A DNA stretch of 64,000 nt from assembly GCA_016794585.1 (NCBI GenBank), contig JAEUJM010000011.1, positions 160,302 through 224,301 on the forward strand, given 5' to 3'. How positions within the stretch are numbered: the first letter of the stretch is position 1; each line of letters begins with the position of its first letter. The notes under the pieces were generated by a model. That model searched no databases. It had not been told where the DNA came from and was given only the letters and a program-made list of their open reading frames with translations. Origin of the DNA: Acidimicrobiales bacterium. GTDB lineage: Bacteria > Actinomycetota > Acidimicrobiia > Acidimicrobiales > DATDAH01. Both the position numbers and the translations under genes were made by a program. Below are positions 26,429 through 35,437 of the stretch, in pieces.

Positions 26429-27433
26429 TCAGCCGAGCAGCTCGGCTCCCACGCCGCTGCGCTCGAGGCACCAGTCCCACAGGCGGGCCCGCTCATCGGG
26501 GGTGTCGGAGCGACGGGTGGCGGGCAGGCGGTGGATGGGGCGGGGGCGCCGGTCGAGCCAGAAGCGGCCCGACGTGTCCAGCGGCTCGCCCGTGTCGGCG
26601 GCGAGCCAGACGAGGGTGTCGGCGCCCTGCTCGGGCGTGCGCAGCAGTGGGCCGACGATGGTGCGGAAGCGGGGGAGCGAGCGCTCGACGCCCGGGGTGT
26701 CGGCCCAGCCGGGGTGCACGGCGTGGCACACCACGTTGCGGTCGGCGAGTCGCTCGGCCCACAGCTCGTTGAGAGTGACCTGCGCCCGCTTGGCCCGGGC
26801 GTACTGCTCGGTGCCGTTGTAGTGGTCGGCGTCCATCTCGAGGTGGTCGATGTCGAGCGCGGCGCTGTACATCCCGCCCGACGACATGGTCAGCACCCGA
26901 GAGGCGGCTGCTCCCGTGTTGTCCTCGCCGCCGCCGAGCCGGTCGAGCAGCCGGGCGGTGAGCAGGAAGGGCCCGACGACCTGGGCGGCGACGGTGCGCT
27001 CGATGCCATCGGAGTTGTCGTGCCGCTCGGCGTCGAGGGCACCGGCGTTGTGGACGAGCACGTCGACCCGGTCGTGGGCGCCGGCGATGGCGGCCGCGGC
27101 AGCCTCGACGGCGTCGAGCTCGGACAGGTCGGCGACCACCGACTCGACCCGCGCGTTGCCGGTGGCGTCGGCGACCTCGTCGCGCACCCGATCGGTCTTG
27201 GCGGCGTCACGGCCGACGAGCACGAGGGTGGCGCCGTTGGCCGCCATCTGCCGGGCGGCGGCGAGCCCGAGCCCCGAGGTGGCACCGGTGATGACGACGA
27301 CCTGGTCGCGCTGGTCGTACTCGTCGAGGCGCTTCCACCCCTCGGTGCAGGAGCGGACGTCGTACCCGAGCCGGGTGAAGCTGGGGGCGATGGGCCACTC
27401 GAGTGCGGCGTCGACCACGTCGGCGGCGTTCAC
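26429..27433 (-). CDS. Short-chain dehydrogenase/reductase
   Basis: 334 residues from GTG 27433, whose GTGA overlaps the stop of the upstream gene by 4 bases. The first 45 residues (AALEWPIAPSFTRLGYDVRS) precede the Rossmann site VVVITGATSGLGLAAARQM. VLVHNAGAL, VLTMSSGGMYS and YARAKRAQVTL complete the SDR pattern. The N-terminal extension is seen in the DHRS12-like subgroup, which is often encoded with SRPBCC proteins, as here. Substrate unknown. Confidence 0.85.
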   Translation of the reverse strand: MNAADVVDAALEWPIAPSFTRLGYDVRSCTEGWKRLDEYDQRDQVVVITGATSGLGLAAARQMAANGATLVLVGRDAAKTDRVRDEVADATGNARVESVVADLSELDAVEAAAAAIAGAHDRVDVLVHNAGALDAERHDNSDGIERTVAAQVVGPFLLTARLLDRLGGGEDNTGAAASRVLTMSSGGMYSAALDIDHLEMDADHYNGTEQYARAKRAQVTLNELWAERLADRNVVCHAVHPGWADTPGVERSLPRFRTIVGPLLRTPEQGADTLVWLAADTGEPLDTSGRFWLDRRPRPIHRLPATRRSDTPDERARLWDWCLERSGVGAELLG

Positions 27434-27780
27434 GACGCCTCGCTCTCGCCCCAGGTGCTCAGTTGGGGCTCGGAGGCGATGGGCCGGCGTCCGTCGAGCT
27501 CGGGTGCGGCGGACCGGTGCGCCCGGCGGGCAGTGTCGTACGCCGCGGCGGGGACCAGTCGCCGGTTGCGCATCGGGTCCGGCATCTCCGCCCTGGGGGA
27601 CCACCGCCTCGCTGGGACGGTCGCCGCCCCGCAGTGCCGCCCGTCCGTATTCGGGTCCGCCGCGTTCGCCTCGAGCGCCGCCGCGCTGTCGATGGACGAT
27701 GCGTCGACGGGATTGACCCGGTTGAAGCCGGGCGAGAGGGCCCACGCCGCCGCGGCGTCGAAGAAGGCGGCGTGGCTCAT
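27430..27780 (-). CDS. Hypothetical 116-residue protein in SRPBCC-SDR operon
   Basis: The gene is framed by a 4-base ATGA overlap with the SRPBCC stop upstream and a 4-base GTGA overlap with the SDR start downstream. This is strong evidence that it is translated. No domain is recognised. The sequence is rich in Ala, Arg and Pro and looks disordered after the first 25 residues (AAFFDAAAAWALSPGFNRVN). It may be a decayed remnant of a larger gene kept in frame, or a fast-evolving partner. Confidence 0.5.
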   Translation of the reverse strand: MSHAAFFDAAAAWALSPGFNRVNPVDASSIDSAAALEANAADPNTDGRHCGAATVPARRWSPRAEMPDPMRNRRLVPAAAYDTARRAHRSAAPELDGRRPIASEPQLSTWGESEAS

Positions 27781-28223
27781 GTCGGAACGGCGACGCCGTC
27801 GAGCGCTCGGCGCAGCCCGGCGGCGGCCCGGTCGCCGATGCGCCCGAAGGCCAGCCGCAGCAACGGGTCGAACAGACCGAGCGGCCCGTTCAGCGTCAGC
27901 TCGGCGTCGTAGGTGACGATCGACCCGTCGCCGTCGGGCACGACGGTGATGCGGTCGGTCGAGGTGAACACCCCGCTGCGGGCCACCACGAGGCAGCTGC
28001 GGGGCGCGTCGTGCTCGACCACCTCGTAGCGCAGGGTCAGGTCCCGTGGGACCGCCGCCACGGTGACGTCGTAAGCGGCGCCCAACTCCGATCCTGCGCC
28101 GGCCACCTGGACCGACCGCCGCACACCGGGGTCCCACTCGGCGAAGTTGGTCAGGTCGGCGACGTAGTCGAACGCCTCGTCGGCCGAGAGCGGCGTCTGC
28201 ACTCGGGTCACGTAGCGGGCCAT
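27777..28223 (-). CDS. SRPBCC family protein (polyketide cyclase/dehydrase type)
   Basis: 148 residues: TRVQTPLSADEAFDYVADLTNFAEWDPGV at the start, then GSELGAAYDVTV, FTSTDRITVVPDGDGSIVTYDAEL and a final helix LFDPLLRLAFGRIGDRAAAGLRR. This is the START-like fold with a deep ligand pocket, used for lipid or polyketide binding. It leads a three-gene operon with 4-base overlaps. A TTTAG/CTAAA palindrome upstream is a candidate control site. Confidence 0.85.
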   Translation of the reverse strand: MARYVTRVQTPLSADEAFDYVADLTNFAEWDPGVRRSVQVAGAGSELGAAYDVTVAAVPRDLTLRYEVVEHDAPRSCLVVARSGVFTSTDRITVVPDGDGSIVTYDAELTLNGPLGLFDPLLRLAFGRIGDRAAAGLRRALDGVAVPT

Positions 28224-28273
28224 GGAACGGATCCTCCGTCGGAGTTCGGGGCGTACCCGACTTCCTACCTCGA

Positions 28274-28285
28274 TTTAGCACTAAA
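28274..28285. promoter_or_regulatory. TTTAG-CA-CTAAA palindrome between divergent genes
   Basis: A perfect 5-bp inverted repeat, in an A/T-rich patch (TTTAGCACTAAATATT) that stands out from the GC-rich flanks. It lies 51 bases before the SRPBCC start on the minus strand and 86 bases before the GTG at 28371 on the plus strand. It resembles MarR/ArsR-class half-sites, though no such gene is adjacent. Confidence 0.45.
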
Positions 28286-28370
28286 TATTCCCCTTCGACC
28301 GACGGTGCCGGGCGACCGGTCACAGCGGAGCCGTACCCACAGAGGTCCATCCACCTTCCAGAAGCCGCCC

Positions 28371-29230
28371 GTGCCTCCATCCCCGCCAGACGATCGCCGC
28401 CGTGCCTACGCCGCCGCATCCAAGCTCACCCGGGACCGCATGGCGGCCGAGGCGCCCCTTGCCGCCGAGGCCCTCGCCGCCATCGAGGCGTCCGACATCG
28501 TGGTGGTGCCGGGCGGCTACGACCACGTCGAGCAGGTGCTCGAAGCGCTCGGGCTCCCGCACGTGATGGTCCACCCGGGCCAGCTCGCGTCGGCCGGGCT
28601 GCACCCCGGACAGCTGCTGGTGATCAACTGCCCGGGCCAGCTGTCGGAGATCGACCTGGCCGCGGTCGGGCGCTTCGTCGACACCGGGGGCACGCTCTTC
28701 ACCACCGACTGGGCCCTGCGCCACGTGATCGAGCCGGCCTTCCCGGGGGTGCTCGCCTACAACCACCGGCCCACGTCCGACGCGGTGGTGCCCATCGAGG
28801 TGCTCGACCCCTCCAGCCCGTACCTCGCCGGCGTGATGGACCAGCGCGACGACCCGCAGTGGTGGCTCGAGGCGTCGTCCTACCCGATCACGGTCCTCGA
28901 CCCCGCCCGGGTGAACGTGCTGCTGCGCAGCCCCGAGCTCGGCGACCAGTGGGGCGAGGAGGCCGTCGCCGTCACCTTCCGCCAGGGCGAAGGCGAGGTG
29001 TTCCACATGATCAGCCACTACTACCTCCAGCGCACCGACCTACGTAGCGGCCGCCACCGGATGGAGGCGTCGTCCTACTGGGCCAGAAGGGCATCGACAT
29101 GGACGCCGAGTCCGAGCAGCTCGCCGACGGCCTGACCCTCGGCGACATCGAGTCCGCCCACTCCTCGGCCCGGCTCTTCGCCAACATCGCCTCCGACAAG
29201 AAGCGGCGCCAGTTCCGCCGGCCGACCTGA
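28371..29230 (+). pseudogene. Glutamine-amidotransferase-like protein, frameshifted near the 3' end
   Basis: The frame from GTG 28371 encodes a flavodoxin/GATase-like protein: ASDIVVVPGGYDHVEQVLEAL, LLVINCPGQL, VGRFVDTGGTLFTTDWAL and EGEVFHMISHYYLQRT. Around 29076-29086 the reading shifts. The original frame continues as Arg-rich nonsense to 29135. The frame two bases later reads GQKGIDMDAESEQLADGL, then GDIESAHSSARLFANIASDKKRRQF, stopping at 29230, which is clearly the native C-terminus. A single-base deletion (or a sequencing error) explains this. Function unknown. Confidence 0.65.
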
Positions 29231-29311
29231 GCGACGGCTCTCCGGCGGGGCGGTCAAGCGGGTCCTCGCCTGGCGGCGGTGGTGGTTCGCGCCGGCGTGG
29301 CCTCCGATCGG

Positions 29312-30991
29312 TCAGGGGCGACCGGGGCGTCGGCGCTGAGGGAGGTCGTTGCGGAAGGTCGACCACAGCAGCCAGACGCCGGCCGATGCGGCGAGGCCCA
29401 GGAGGATGATCGACAGGGTGGGGTAGCCGAACAGCTCGTGGCGGGCGTCGCCGCGGCCGAAGAGCGAGGCGCCGAGGATCAGGGCGGCGGTGATGACGCC
29501 GGCGGTGACCCGGTTGGCGATCTTCTGGATGCCCCGCATGAGCTCGGCGTCGTCGATGCCCTGCACGTTGAGGGTCAGCTCGCCCTCGGCGAGGGCGTCC
29601 ATCACCTTGTTGACCCGGGAGGGCAGGTGCTCGGCGAACTCCTTGGCGTCGAGCGCGGCCGTCAGCAGGTTCCCGGGGGAGGCGCCGGCCGCCATCTTGC
29701 GCTGCATGATCGACTGCAGGTGGTCCCGGATCTCGGCGTTGGGGTCGAAGGTGGGGGCGAGGCGGCGGGCCACCTCGTCGAGGTTGAGCAGCGCCTTCGA
29801 CACCATGGTCAGCTCACGAGGTGGGCGCAGGCCGGCGGCGGCGGAGGTGCGGGCCAGCTCGCCGACGAGGCGTCCGGCCTGGATCTGCTCCAGGCGGGCG
29901 GTGCGGTACTCGTCGAGCAGGTCGACGCAGCCGGCGGTGAACGCGGCGGCGTCGAAGTGCGGCTGGGGGTCGCCGATCTTGGTGAGGACCTCGGCGGCCC
30001 GGTCGCCCCGACCCTCGCCGACGGCGATGAGCAGCCGCACCAGCTGGTCCTGCAGCGGCGCCTGCACCCGGGCGGCCATCCCGAGGTCGATCAGGGCCAG
30101 GCGACCGTCGTCGGTGAGCAGGATGTTGCCGGGGTGCGGGTCGGCGTGGAAGAAGCCGTCGACCAGGATCTGGTCCAGGTAGGCGTCGAACAGGGCGGTG
30201 GTCAGCGCCGGCCCGTCGATCTCGAGCTGGGCGAGAGGGCCGAGCGACGCGACGTTTCGTCCGGGCACGAACTCCATGGTGAGCACCAGCGAGGTCGTGT
30301 AGTCGTCGACGGGGGCCGGCACGATCAGCTGCGGGTAGTCGGCCAGGTTGGCCCGGAGGAGGACGAGGTTGGCGGCCTCGTGGCGGTAGTCGAGCTCGTC
30401 GAGCAGGGAGCGGCGGAACTCGGTGACCATGGCCGAGAAGCCGAGGTCGCTGCCGAGCTGGGTGTGCTCGTCGACGAAGGCGGCCAGCTCGGCGATGACC
30501 GCCATGTCGTCGACGATCTGGTCGCGGATGTCGGGCCGCTGGACCTTGACCGCCACGTCCCTGCCGCTGCGCAGCGTCGCCCGGTGGACCTGGCCGAGCG
30601 AGGCGGCGGCGAGCGGCTCGTGGTCGAAGAAGGTGAAGGCGTCGGACAGGCGGACGCCGAGCTCGCGGGTAACGATCTCCTCGACGGCGGCGAAGCCGAA
30701 CGGCTCGACCTCGTCCTGCAGCCGCGCCAGCGCGTCGAGGTACACCGGCGGGAGCAGGTCGGCCCGGGTCGACAGCAGCTGCCCGAGCTTGACGAACGTG
30801 GGCCCCATCGACTCGAGCGACGCCGCCAGCTTCTCGGCGGCGGCGACGTCATCCTCGTCGACCGCCTCGAGCTCGTCACCCTCGGCCAGCACGTCACCGT
30901 TCGCCTGCCGCACCCGCAGCGCATGCTTGACGAGCAGCGCGCCGATCTCCCCGTAACGGGCGACGTGGCGCGGCTTGATCGAGAGCTCCAT
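29312..30991 (-). CDS. UbiB/AarF/ABC1-family atypical protein kinase
   Basis: 559 residues. Family signatures are all present: GPTFVKLGQLLSTRADLLP (KxGQ helix), PLAAASLGQVHRA (Ala-rich loop in place of the P-loop), VAVKVQRP (ATP Lys), DELDYRHEAAN, HADPHPGN (catalytic loop) and LALIDLGM (metal site). Two membrane helices at the C-terminus (VTAGVITAALILGASL and LSIILLGLAASAGVWLLW) place it at the membrane. Members are linked to quinone biosynthesis or lipid handling. It is the last gene before the compositional change. Confidence 0.9.
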   Translation of the reverse strand: MELSIKPRHVARYGEIGALLVKHALRVRQANGDVLAEGDELEAVDEDDVAAAEKLAASLESMGPTFVKLGQLLSTRADLLPPVYLDALARLQDEVEPFGFAAVEEIVTRELGVRLSDAFTFFDHEPLAAASLGQVHRATLRSGRDVAVKVQRPDIRDQIVDDMAVIAELAAFVDEHTQLGSDLGFSAMVTEFRRSLLDELDYRHEAANLVLLRANLADYPQLIVPAPVDDYTTSLVLTMEFVPGRNVASLGPLAQLEIDGPALTTALFDAYLDQILVDGFFHADPHPGNILLTDDGRLALIDLGMAARVQAPLQDQLVRLLIAVGEGRGDRAAEVLTKIGDPQPHFDAAAFTAGCVDLLDEYRTARLEQIQAGRLVGELARTSAAAGLRPPRELTMVSKALLNLDEVARRLAPTFDPNAEIRDHLQSIMQRKMAAGASPGNLLTAALDAKEFAEHLPSRVNKVMDALAEGELTLNVQGIDDAELMRGIQKIANRVTAGVITAALILGASLFGRGDARHELFGYPTLSIILLGLAASAGVWLLWSTFRNDLPQRRRPGRP

Positions 30992-31735
30992 GGGACGTTC
31001 CGCCTTGTCGGTGGTGGTTCGGGCGCGCCACGGCGCGCGACGGCGCCCAGGCTTGCGAAGGCAGACGAACTTCTACCCACGCCGTAGGTGAGATGACCGT
31101 CGATCGGAGGGCCGGTCCGAATGCGTGTGCGGCGACACCTCGTGCGTCCCCCGCTAGTTCGTTTCGCTCTCGGGCTGTCGTAACGACTGACTACCCCAAC
31201 GGGCCATGCCCATGGCGCCTCTTCCGGTAACTGCTCAAGCGTCGCGACTGTGTTGCGAACTCGCGAGGTGGTTGCTTGCTGCTGTGCGTCGTTCAGCCAC
31301 CGCGTGGACATCAGGCGCCGCCATCCGCCGCCGCTCGGCCAGCCCTGCGGGATCTCGGGTAAACCCCGCATGTGATGTCGTCAGCACCAGCCCTTCGGCC
31401 GGCGATACAGTTGACCACGCTCGAAAAGCTGCTCAGGGAGTAGTGAACGCCATGCGTCAAGTGCATATCGCCAAGCCACCGTTAGGCAACCGGATGTGGG
31501 ACACGTCACGCGCATAACGCAACGGTCGAGTAAGCCACTTCAGTTTGACTTGGGTTGCCTATCGTTGCAGCGGTGTCGAAGGGGATCCAGGGCTGTGGTG
31601 ACAAATCGATGTCGGACAAGACTCTGAGCGTCTGCGCTTGACGCAAGTAGCTGGATAGCTGCGGGCAGGGTTGCCTCAGCGCTACCTTGGCGCATCCGCC
31701 CTCGTGGCCCTCAAACTTCGATCACAAGAGAGACC
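30992..31735. other. 744-base gene-poor junction where composition changes
   Basis: No convincing gene was found. The longest frame, 31206-31517 (+), has no ribosome site and low-complexity content, so I do not call it. The first 100 bases are GC-rich like the left flank; beyond about 31,080 A/T rises and stays higher to the right end. No tRNA or obvious direct-repeat attachment site was seen, though this is where the left boundary of the foreign region probably lies. Confidence 0.45.
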
Positions 31736-32827
31736 ATGGATCTAAGGCCCTTCGCTAGCATCGTGCAGCTCACGGATCTTCATCTCTTTGTTGACCATCG
31801 TGGTGCCACCAAACCACCACAAGAGCAGCGCACCGCCACCCGGAGGGCGACACGGCTCGCAGGACCTCTCGCGAACGAACTCGCCCACGCGGGGCCCCGG
31901 GACGTTGGCAACCTGCTGCGACTTGTTCCCCAAGCCGTTGAAAGCGAGGTGCAATGGATCGATGGGGCGGGCCCGGTGATCGTCGTTCAGACCGGAGATG
32001 TAGAGGCATATGGTCAGTTAGGCACAGAACCATTCCAAGGCTTCGACTTCCTTCAAGAGACTCTCTATCCCCGACTGCGAGACGCGGGGGTGGCGCACAT
32101 CATCGATCTGTTCGGCAATCACGACGTGTGGCCTGGAACCTGGCCTCTATTTCGCCCAATCGGACAGATGGGTGCTGTGCGACGGCTGGCCGATGACGGT
32201 CACATGCCGCCACCTCTGCCACGCCTGGTCGAGATCAGTGACGACCTGTCCTTTGTCCTAGTCAATACGGTTTGGGCCGCCGGCCTGATGGGAGCGCTTC
32301 GCGGAGGCGTGTGCGGATCGGGACGCGTCACTGGCCATCTCCCCGGTGCGGAGTTGCCATTGAGCGCCGCCACCGACCCCCTGGGCGAGATCCGCGCTAT
32401 CGGCGCTCCCCAAGCAGGCGCGCTTCGTGTCGCGCTTATGCACCATCCTCCCCACATGTTCGATAACCACATCCTCCAAGCGCTAACGACCTGCGCCCTT
32501 GACGATGCCGACGAGCTTTGCGCAGCATTGAATGACATCAAGGTCAGTCTCGTGCTAGCCGGACATCGCCATCGGATCTTTCCACCCCCCGACAGCTCGG
32601 TGGATGGCCGGGATGACCGGCACCTCCCTCTGTGGCCCGGGTCGATACAGATCACCTCCGGCAGTCCTACCGTTGGCGATCCGTCACATCGGGGGATCTC
32701 CATACTGCGGCTGCAGAGAGACGAAGCGGAGGACGTCGTTCACATCGAACGTCGGATCGTCGCTTCGGGTGCTAACGATCGGAACCGGGTCGACCCGTTC
32801 CTCGTCCGGAACCTGCCACTGCCATAG
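31736..32827 (+). CDS. Calcineurin-like metallophosphoesterase
   Basis: 363 residues with the full set of two-metal motifs in order: IVQLTDLHLF (DxH), VVQTGDVEAYG (GD), DLFGNHDVW (GNHD), ALMHHPPHM and VLAGHRHRI (GHxH). Inserts after the first motif (KPPQEQRTATRRATR) are Arg-rich. No signal peptide. It could be a phosphatase, a cyclic-nucleotide phosphodiesterase or a nuclease. Its 3' end overlaps a convergent gene by 144 bases, unusually long. Confidence 0.82.
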   Translation: MDLRPFASIVQLTDLHLFVDHRGATKPPQEQRTATRRATRLAGPLANELAHAGPRDVGNLLRLVPQAVESEVQWIDGAGPVIVVQTGDVEAYGQLGTEPFQGFDFLQETLYPRLRDAGVAHIIDLFGNHDVWPGTWPLFRPIGQMGAVRRLADDGHMPPPLPRLVEISDDLSFVLVNTVWAAGLMGALRGGVCGSGRVTGHLPGAELPLSAATDPLGEIRAIGAPQAGALRVALMHHPPHMFDNHILQALTTCALDDADELCAALNDIKVSLVLAGHRHRIFPPPDSSVDGRDDRHLPLWPGSIQITSGSPTVGDPSHRGISILRLQRDEAEDVVHIERRIVASGANDRNRVDPFLVRNLPLP

Positions 32828-33760
32828 CGTGCCTGCCGAGGTCACCCAGGGAACGACACCCTTCGTCGACGGCGGCCCGAACTCGCCGAGCGCTATACAG
32901 GAACGTCCGCACAGCGACGGCCCAGACGACATCTCGAACCGCAGGAACGCACCCTCGCCCGAAGGGCAGCCGTTCAAGCGAAACGTCGCCAGGCTCACAT
33001 CGAGCTCAACCTCGACATCGGGACCGACGGGGATGGCCGCGATGCTCGGGGTGCCACTATCCCCGACCCCGTCGCTAACGGCGTCCGCATCCACCACGAG
33101 TACACCGGGCACGAACGAGTCGACCTGAACCCCCACGTCCGCCGCGCTCAGCTGAACGAAGCGATTGCGGTACATGAGCTCTTGTCTCCCATTCTCGCCG
33201 AGCCAGCTCGCGGTGCAACGTGCCGTGATCTCGAGGGCGAGGTCGCCCCCGGACGCATCCAGCCCCGAAAAGAATGAGAACTCGTCGAGGTCAGTCTGCG
33301 CGCTGCACTCCTTTGCCCACACCTCGGGCTCGACCCGTGTCGATCGGTGGGCAACCAAGTACTCGAGCAGCGCGTCGAGGGCTGTCTGGGCCGCAGGGAA
33401 CCAGTCCTTCTCCTTGACGGACTCGGCGATCGGCTCCAACGCACCGACTTCAATACCGAGATCTGCAAGGAATGCCTCGACTGCTGCGACTTCTCCGTCC
33501 GAGGAATTGGCGAGATCGTTCATCTGTTCCGCTAGCCCAGAGCAGGCGGCGAGCGTCATGGCGTCAAGGCATCGTTCAGTGTCCGTGGCAAGGACGTCGA
33601 ACGCGCGCTCAACCAAGCGCTCCGCGCGCCAGTCGCGCTCCTGCAAGCCCTCGTGTGAGTCAAGAATCGCCGGGCTCAGTCCCAGGGGCAGGCTCCGATC
33701 CTCGGTGCCTGCCCAGTATGAGAGCGGTGCGATCGGCTGTGGGTCATGTAGGTCCATCAT
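32684..33760 (-). CDS. Hypothetical acidic protein
   Basis: 358 residues; no recognised domain. The N-terminal 150 residues are helical and acidic (AEQMNDLANSSDGEVAAVEAFLADLG). The rest is beta-rich with Gly/Asp/Ser and eight or so Cys, suggesting a domain of the size of a beta-sandwich (VEVELDVSLATFRLNGCPSG). No signal peptide or transmembrane helix. The last 48 codons lie antisense to the end of the metallophosphoesterase. Both reading frames look coding there by amino-acid composition, so I keep both. Confidence 0.55.
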   Translation of the reverse strand: MMDLHDPQPIAPLSYWAGTEDRSLPLGLSPAILDSHEGLQERDWRAERLVERAFDVLATDTERCLDAMTLAACSGLAEQMNDLANSSDGEVAAVEAFLADLGIEVGALEPIAESVKEKDWFPAAQTALDALLEYLVAHRSTRVEPEVWAKECSAQTDLDEFSFFSGLDASGGDLALEITARCTASWLGENGRQELMYRNRFVQLSAADVGVQVDSFVPGVLVVDADAVSDGVGDSGTPSIAAIPVGPDVEVELDVSLATFRLNGCPSGEGAFLRFEMSSGPSLCGRSCIALGEFGPPSTKGVVPWVTSAGTLWQWQVPDEERVDPVPIVSTRSDDPTFDVNDVLRFVSLQPQYGDPPM

Positions 33761-33906
33761 GCACTCCAGAGTGGTTGTAGGAGCTCTTCACCTTGTGAAC
33801 GGAGTGGAGCGACAGGCTGTGACAAGATTCCTGTGCGAGCCTCCCCTGAATTGCGATCTCCGCCCCCTAGTTTGAGCACGACCGGTGATGAGGTACGAGG
33901 CATGCG

Positions 33907-34398
33907 GTGGTGACTGAGGAGAGACGAACCGACCGGCGACGCCTGTACGAGCAACTCCTCGACGCGGCCCACAGCCCCGACGACCTCCAACAGCTGTGGT
34001 TCCGGTTCGGCCCTGCGCTGTTCGAAGCGGACACACCATACGTCCTCACAGCGTTGAGGCATCGTGCGATCGATCGCTATCGGAGCGAAGACAGGCGCCG
34101 ACAACGGGAGGAGGCGTACGCTCGGGACGCAACGTGGGCGTTGGACGCGATCGATCCCGCCGAACGCGTGGTGCAGAAACTCAAGCTCGCTGGCGTCCTG
34201 GACGCTCTCTCCCAGCTTGATCCGCGCGACTCGTGGCCACTGTGGTGGCACGTCCAGGGCCTGACCGACCCGGAGATCGCGGAGCGGTGGGATGATGCCG
34301 GCTTCGACCCATCACACCCGACGTCGTCGTTCCTCCGAAAGCATCGACAGCGAGTCCGGGAGCGGCTTCGAGACAGCATCGATCAGCGCCACAGCTGA
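33907..34398 (+). CDS. ECF-like RNA polymerase sigma factor
   Basis: 163 residues. Region 2 is seen in PYVLTALRHRAIDRYRSEDRRRQ (the helix that melts and binds the -10 element). Region 4 is seen in KLAGVLDALSQLDPRDSWPL and GLTDPEIAERW, then SSFLRKHRQRVRERL (HTH binding the -35). It is short and divergent for an ECF factor. The loop EIAERWDDAGFDPSHP between HTH helices is longer than usual. Two GTG starts (33907, 33910) are equivalent. Two downstream operons share a long conserved promoter element that it may recognise. No anti-sigma gene is apparent. Confidence 0.68.
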   Translation: MVTEERRTDRRRLYEQLLDAAHSPDDLQQLWFRFGPALFEADTPYVLTALRHRAIDRYRSEDRRRQREEAYARDATWALDAIDPAERVVQKLKLAGVLDALSQLDPRDSWPLWWHVQGLTDPEIAERWDDAGFDPSHPTSSFLRKHRQRVRERLRDSIDQRHS

Positions 34399-34494
34399 CT
34401 TCACGCACTAGGACGCTTATCACTGCTCCAAGGTAGGCCGAACTGAGCGCGCTCGAACGGACCTCGCCCGGCTGCTTGGCGAGTCGCGAGCGGA

Positions 34495-34537
34495 TGTCCC
34501 CCACGGGGGATCGAGCGGGGAGCTTTCCGTTCGTACG
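34495..34537 (+). promoter_or_regulatory. Conserved bipartite promoter, copy 1
   Basis: TGTCCCCC-ac-GGGGGATCG (34495-34513) is followed after exactly 10 bases by TTTCC-g-TTC-g-TACG (34524-34537), 43 bases before ATG 34581. The same two blocks with the same spacing occur at 36130-36172. The first block is a near-perfect 7-bp palindrome. The pair resembles an operator or -35 block plus an extended -10, and the sigma gene just upstream is the natural candidate to read it. Confidence 0.72.
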
Positions 34538-34580
34538 TTGACCTCCAACTCGTTCAATCGACTGACCTCTGGAGGCTCAC

Positions 34581-35372
34581 ATGTGGAAATGGATCGGTGC
34601 TGCGACAGCCGGGCTGGTGCTCGCCGGTGGAATCGCAGTGGCCACCGGGGCTGATCTCATCCATCAGCCGCCAACATCGGAACTTGGAGAGTGCCGGACC
34701 GAGCCGGCGTCAGACTCCCAGGCGACCATCGTCGTGCTGTTGGGCACCAATGCGTCCGACGCCAACCTGGTGGACACCCACCTGCGGCATCTCCAAGAGG
34801 TCGTCCTTCCAGAGGCGGCTCGGGACGGTGCGCGCGTCATTGAGGGGACGATCTCGGGCGACTCGGAACGCTCGCCGACGCTCGTGGCTGACATCAGCTT
34901 CCTGCGTACGGGCGACGGGTCCGACAACCCAGAGAACCAGCAGACTTGGGCCGAAGACCAGAAGGAGGTGTTCGTCCGGTGCACGCGGTCGGCACTCCTG
35001 GGCGAACCGGCTGATCGCAGTGACGTGTTCGGTGCGCTCGCCTGGGGTTCGAACCTCTTGCCGGACCACGCAGAGATGCGTCGTATCGTCATGCTCAGCG
35101 ATGCCATCAACACGACTCAGGGCTGTAACCTTACGGGGCGCGATATCGACTCCCCGGATGGTCGTGCCGCTGTCATGGCTGACTGCGGCGGCGCCGATTT
35201 CTCTGGCCTGGACGCCACGGAGGTCTGGTTGGCCGGCGTGGGTCTCTCCTCGGGATCGGACTCAACAGGGACGCTGACGCCCTCGGAACTCGAGGACTTC
35301 TGGTCATGGTTCGTCGCCGAGAAGCATGGCCAGGTCACGCGGGCCGGAACCACCCTTCTCCCCGACACCTAA
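34581..35372 (+). CDS. Exported vWA-like protein
   Basis: 263 residues. A signal-anchor-like N-terminus (MWKWIGAATAGLVLAGGIAVATGA) targets it outside. The exported part has a Rossmann-like arrangement suggesting a von Willebrand A fold: ATIVVLLGTNASDANLV, a helix HLRHLQEVVLPEAARDG, SDVFGALAWG and MRRIVMLSDAINTTQGC. A strict MIDAS (DxSxS) is missing; NASDAN sits in its place. It is the first gene after promoter copy 1 and precedes the zinc protease by 65 bases. Confidence 0.6.
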   Translation: MWKWIGAATAGLVLAGGIAVATGADLIHQPPTSELGECRTEPASDSQATIVVLLGTNASDANLVDTHLRHLQEVVLPEAARDGARVIEGTISGDSERSPTLVADISFLRTGDGSDNPENQQTWAEDQKEVFVRCTRSALLGEPADRSDVFGALAWGSNLLPDHAEMRRIVMLSDAINTTQGCNLTGRDIDSPDGRAAVMADCGGADFSGLDATEVWLAGVGLSSGSDSTGTLTPSELEDFWSWFVAEKHGQVTRAGTTLLPDT

Positions 35373-35437
35373 GCCGACAAGTATTCGCGCTCCGAATCCT
35401 CGGTAGGGAGGCGGCCACTCTCGGCCGCCTCCTGCGC

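Noticed and set aside
31206..31517. Possible 103-residue protein in the junction region
   Set aside because: No ribosome site, low-complexity product, no family resemblance.
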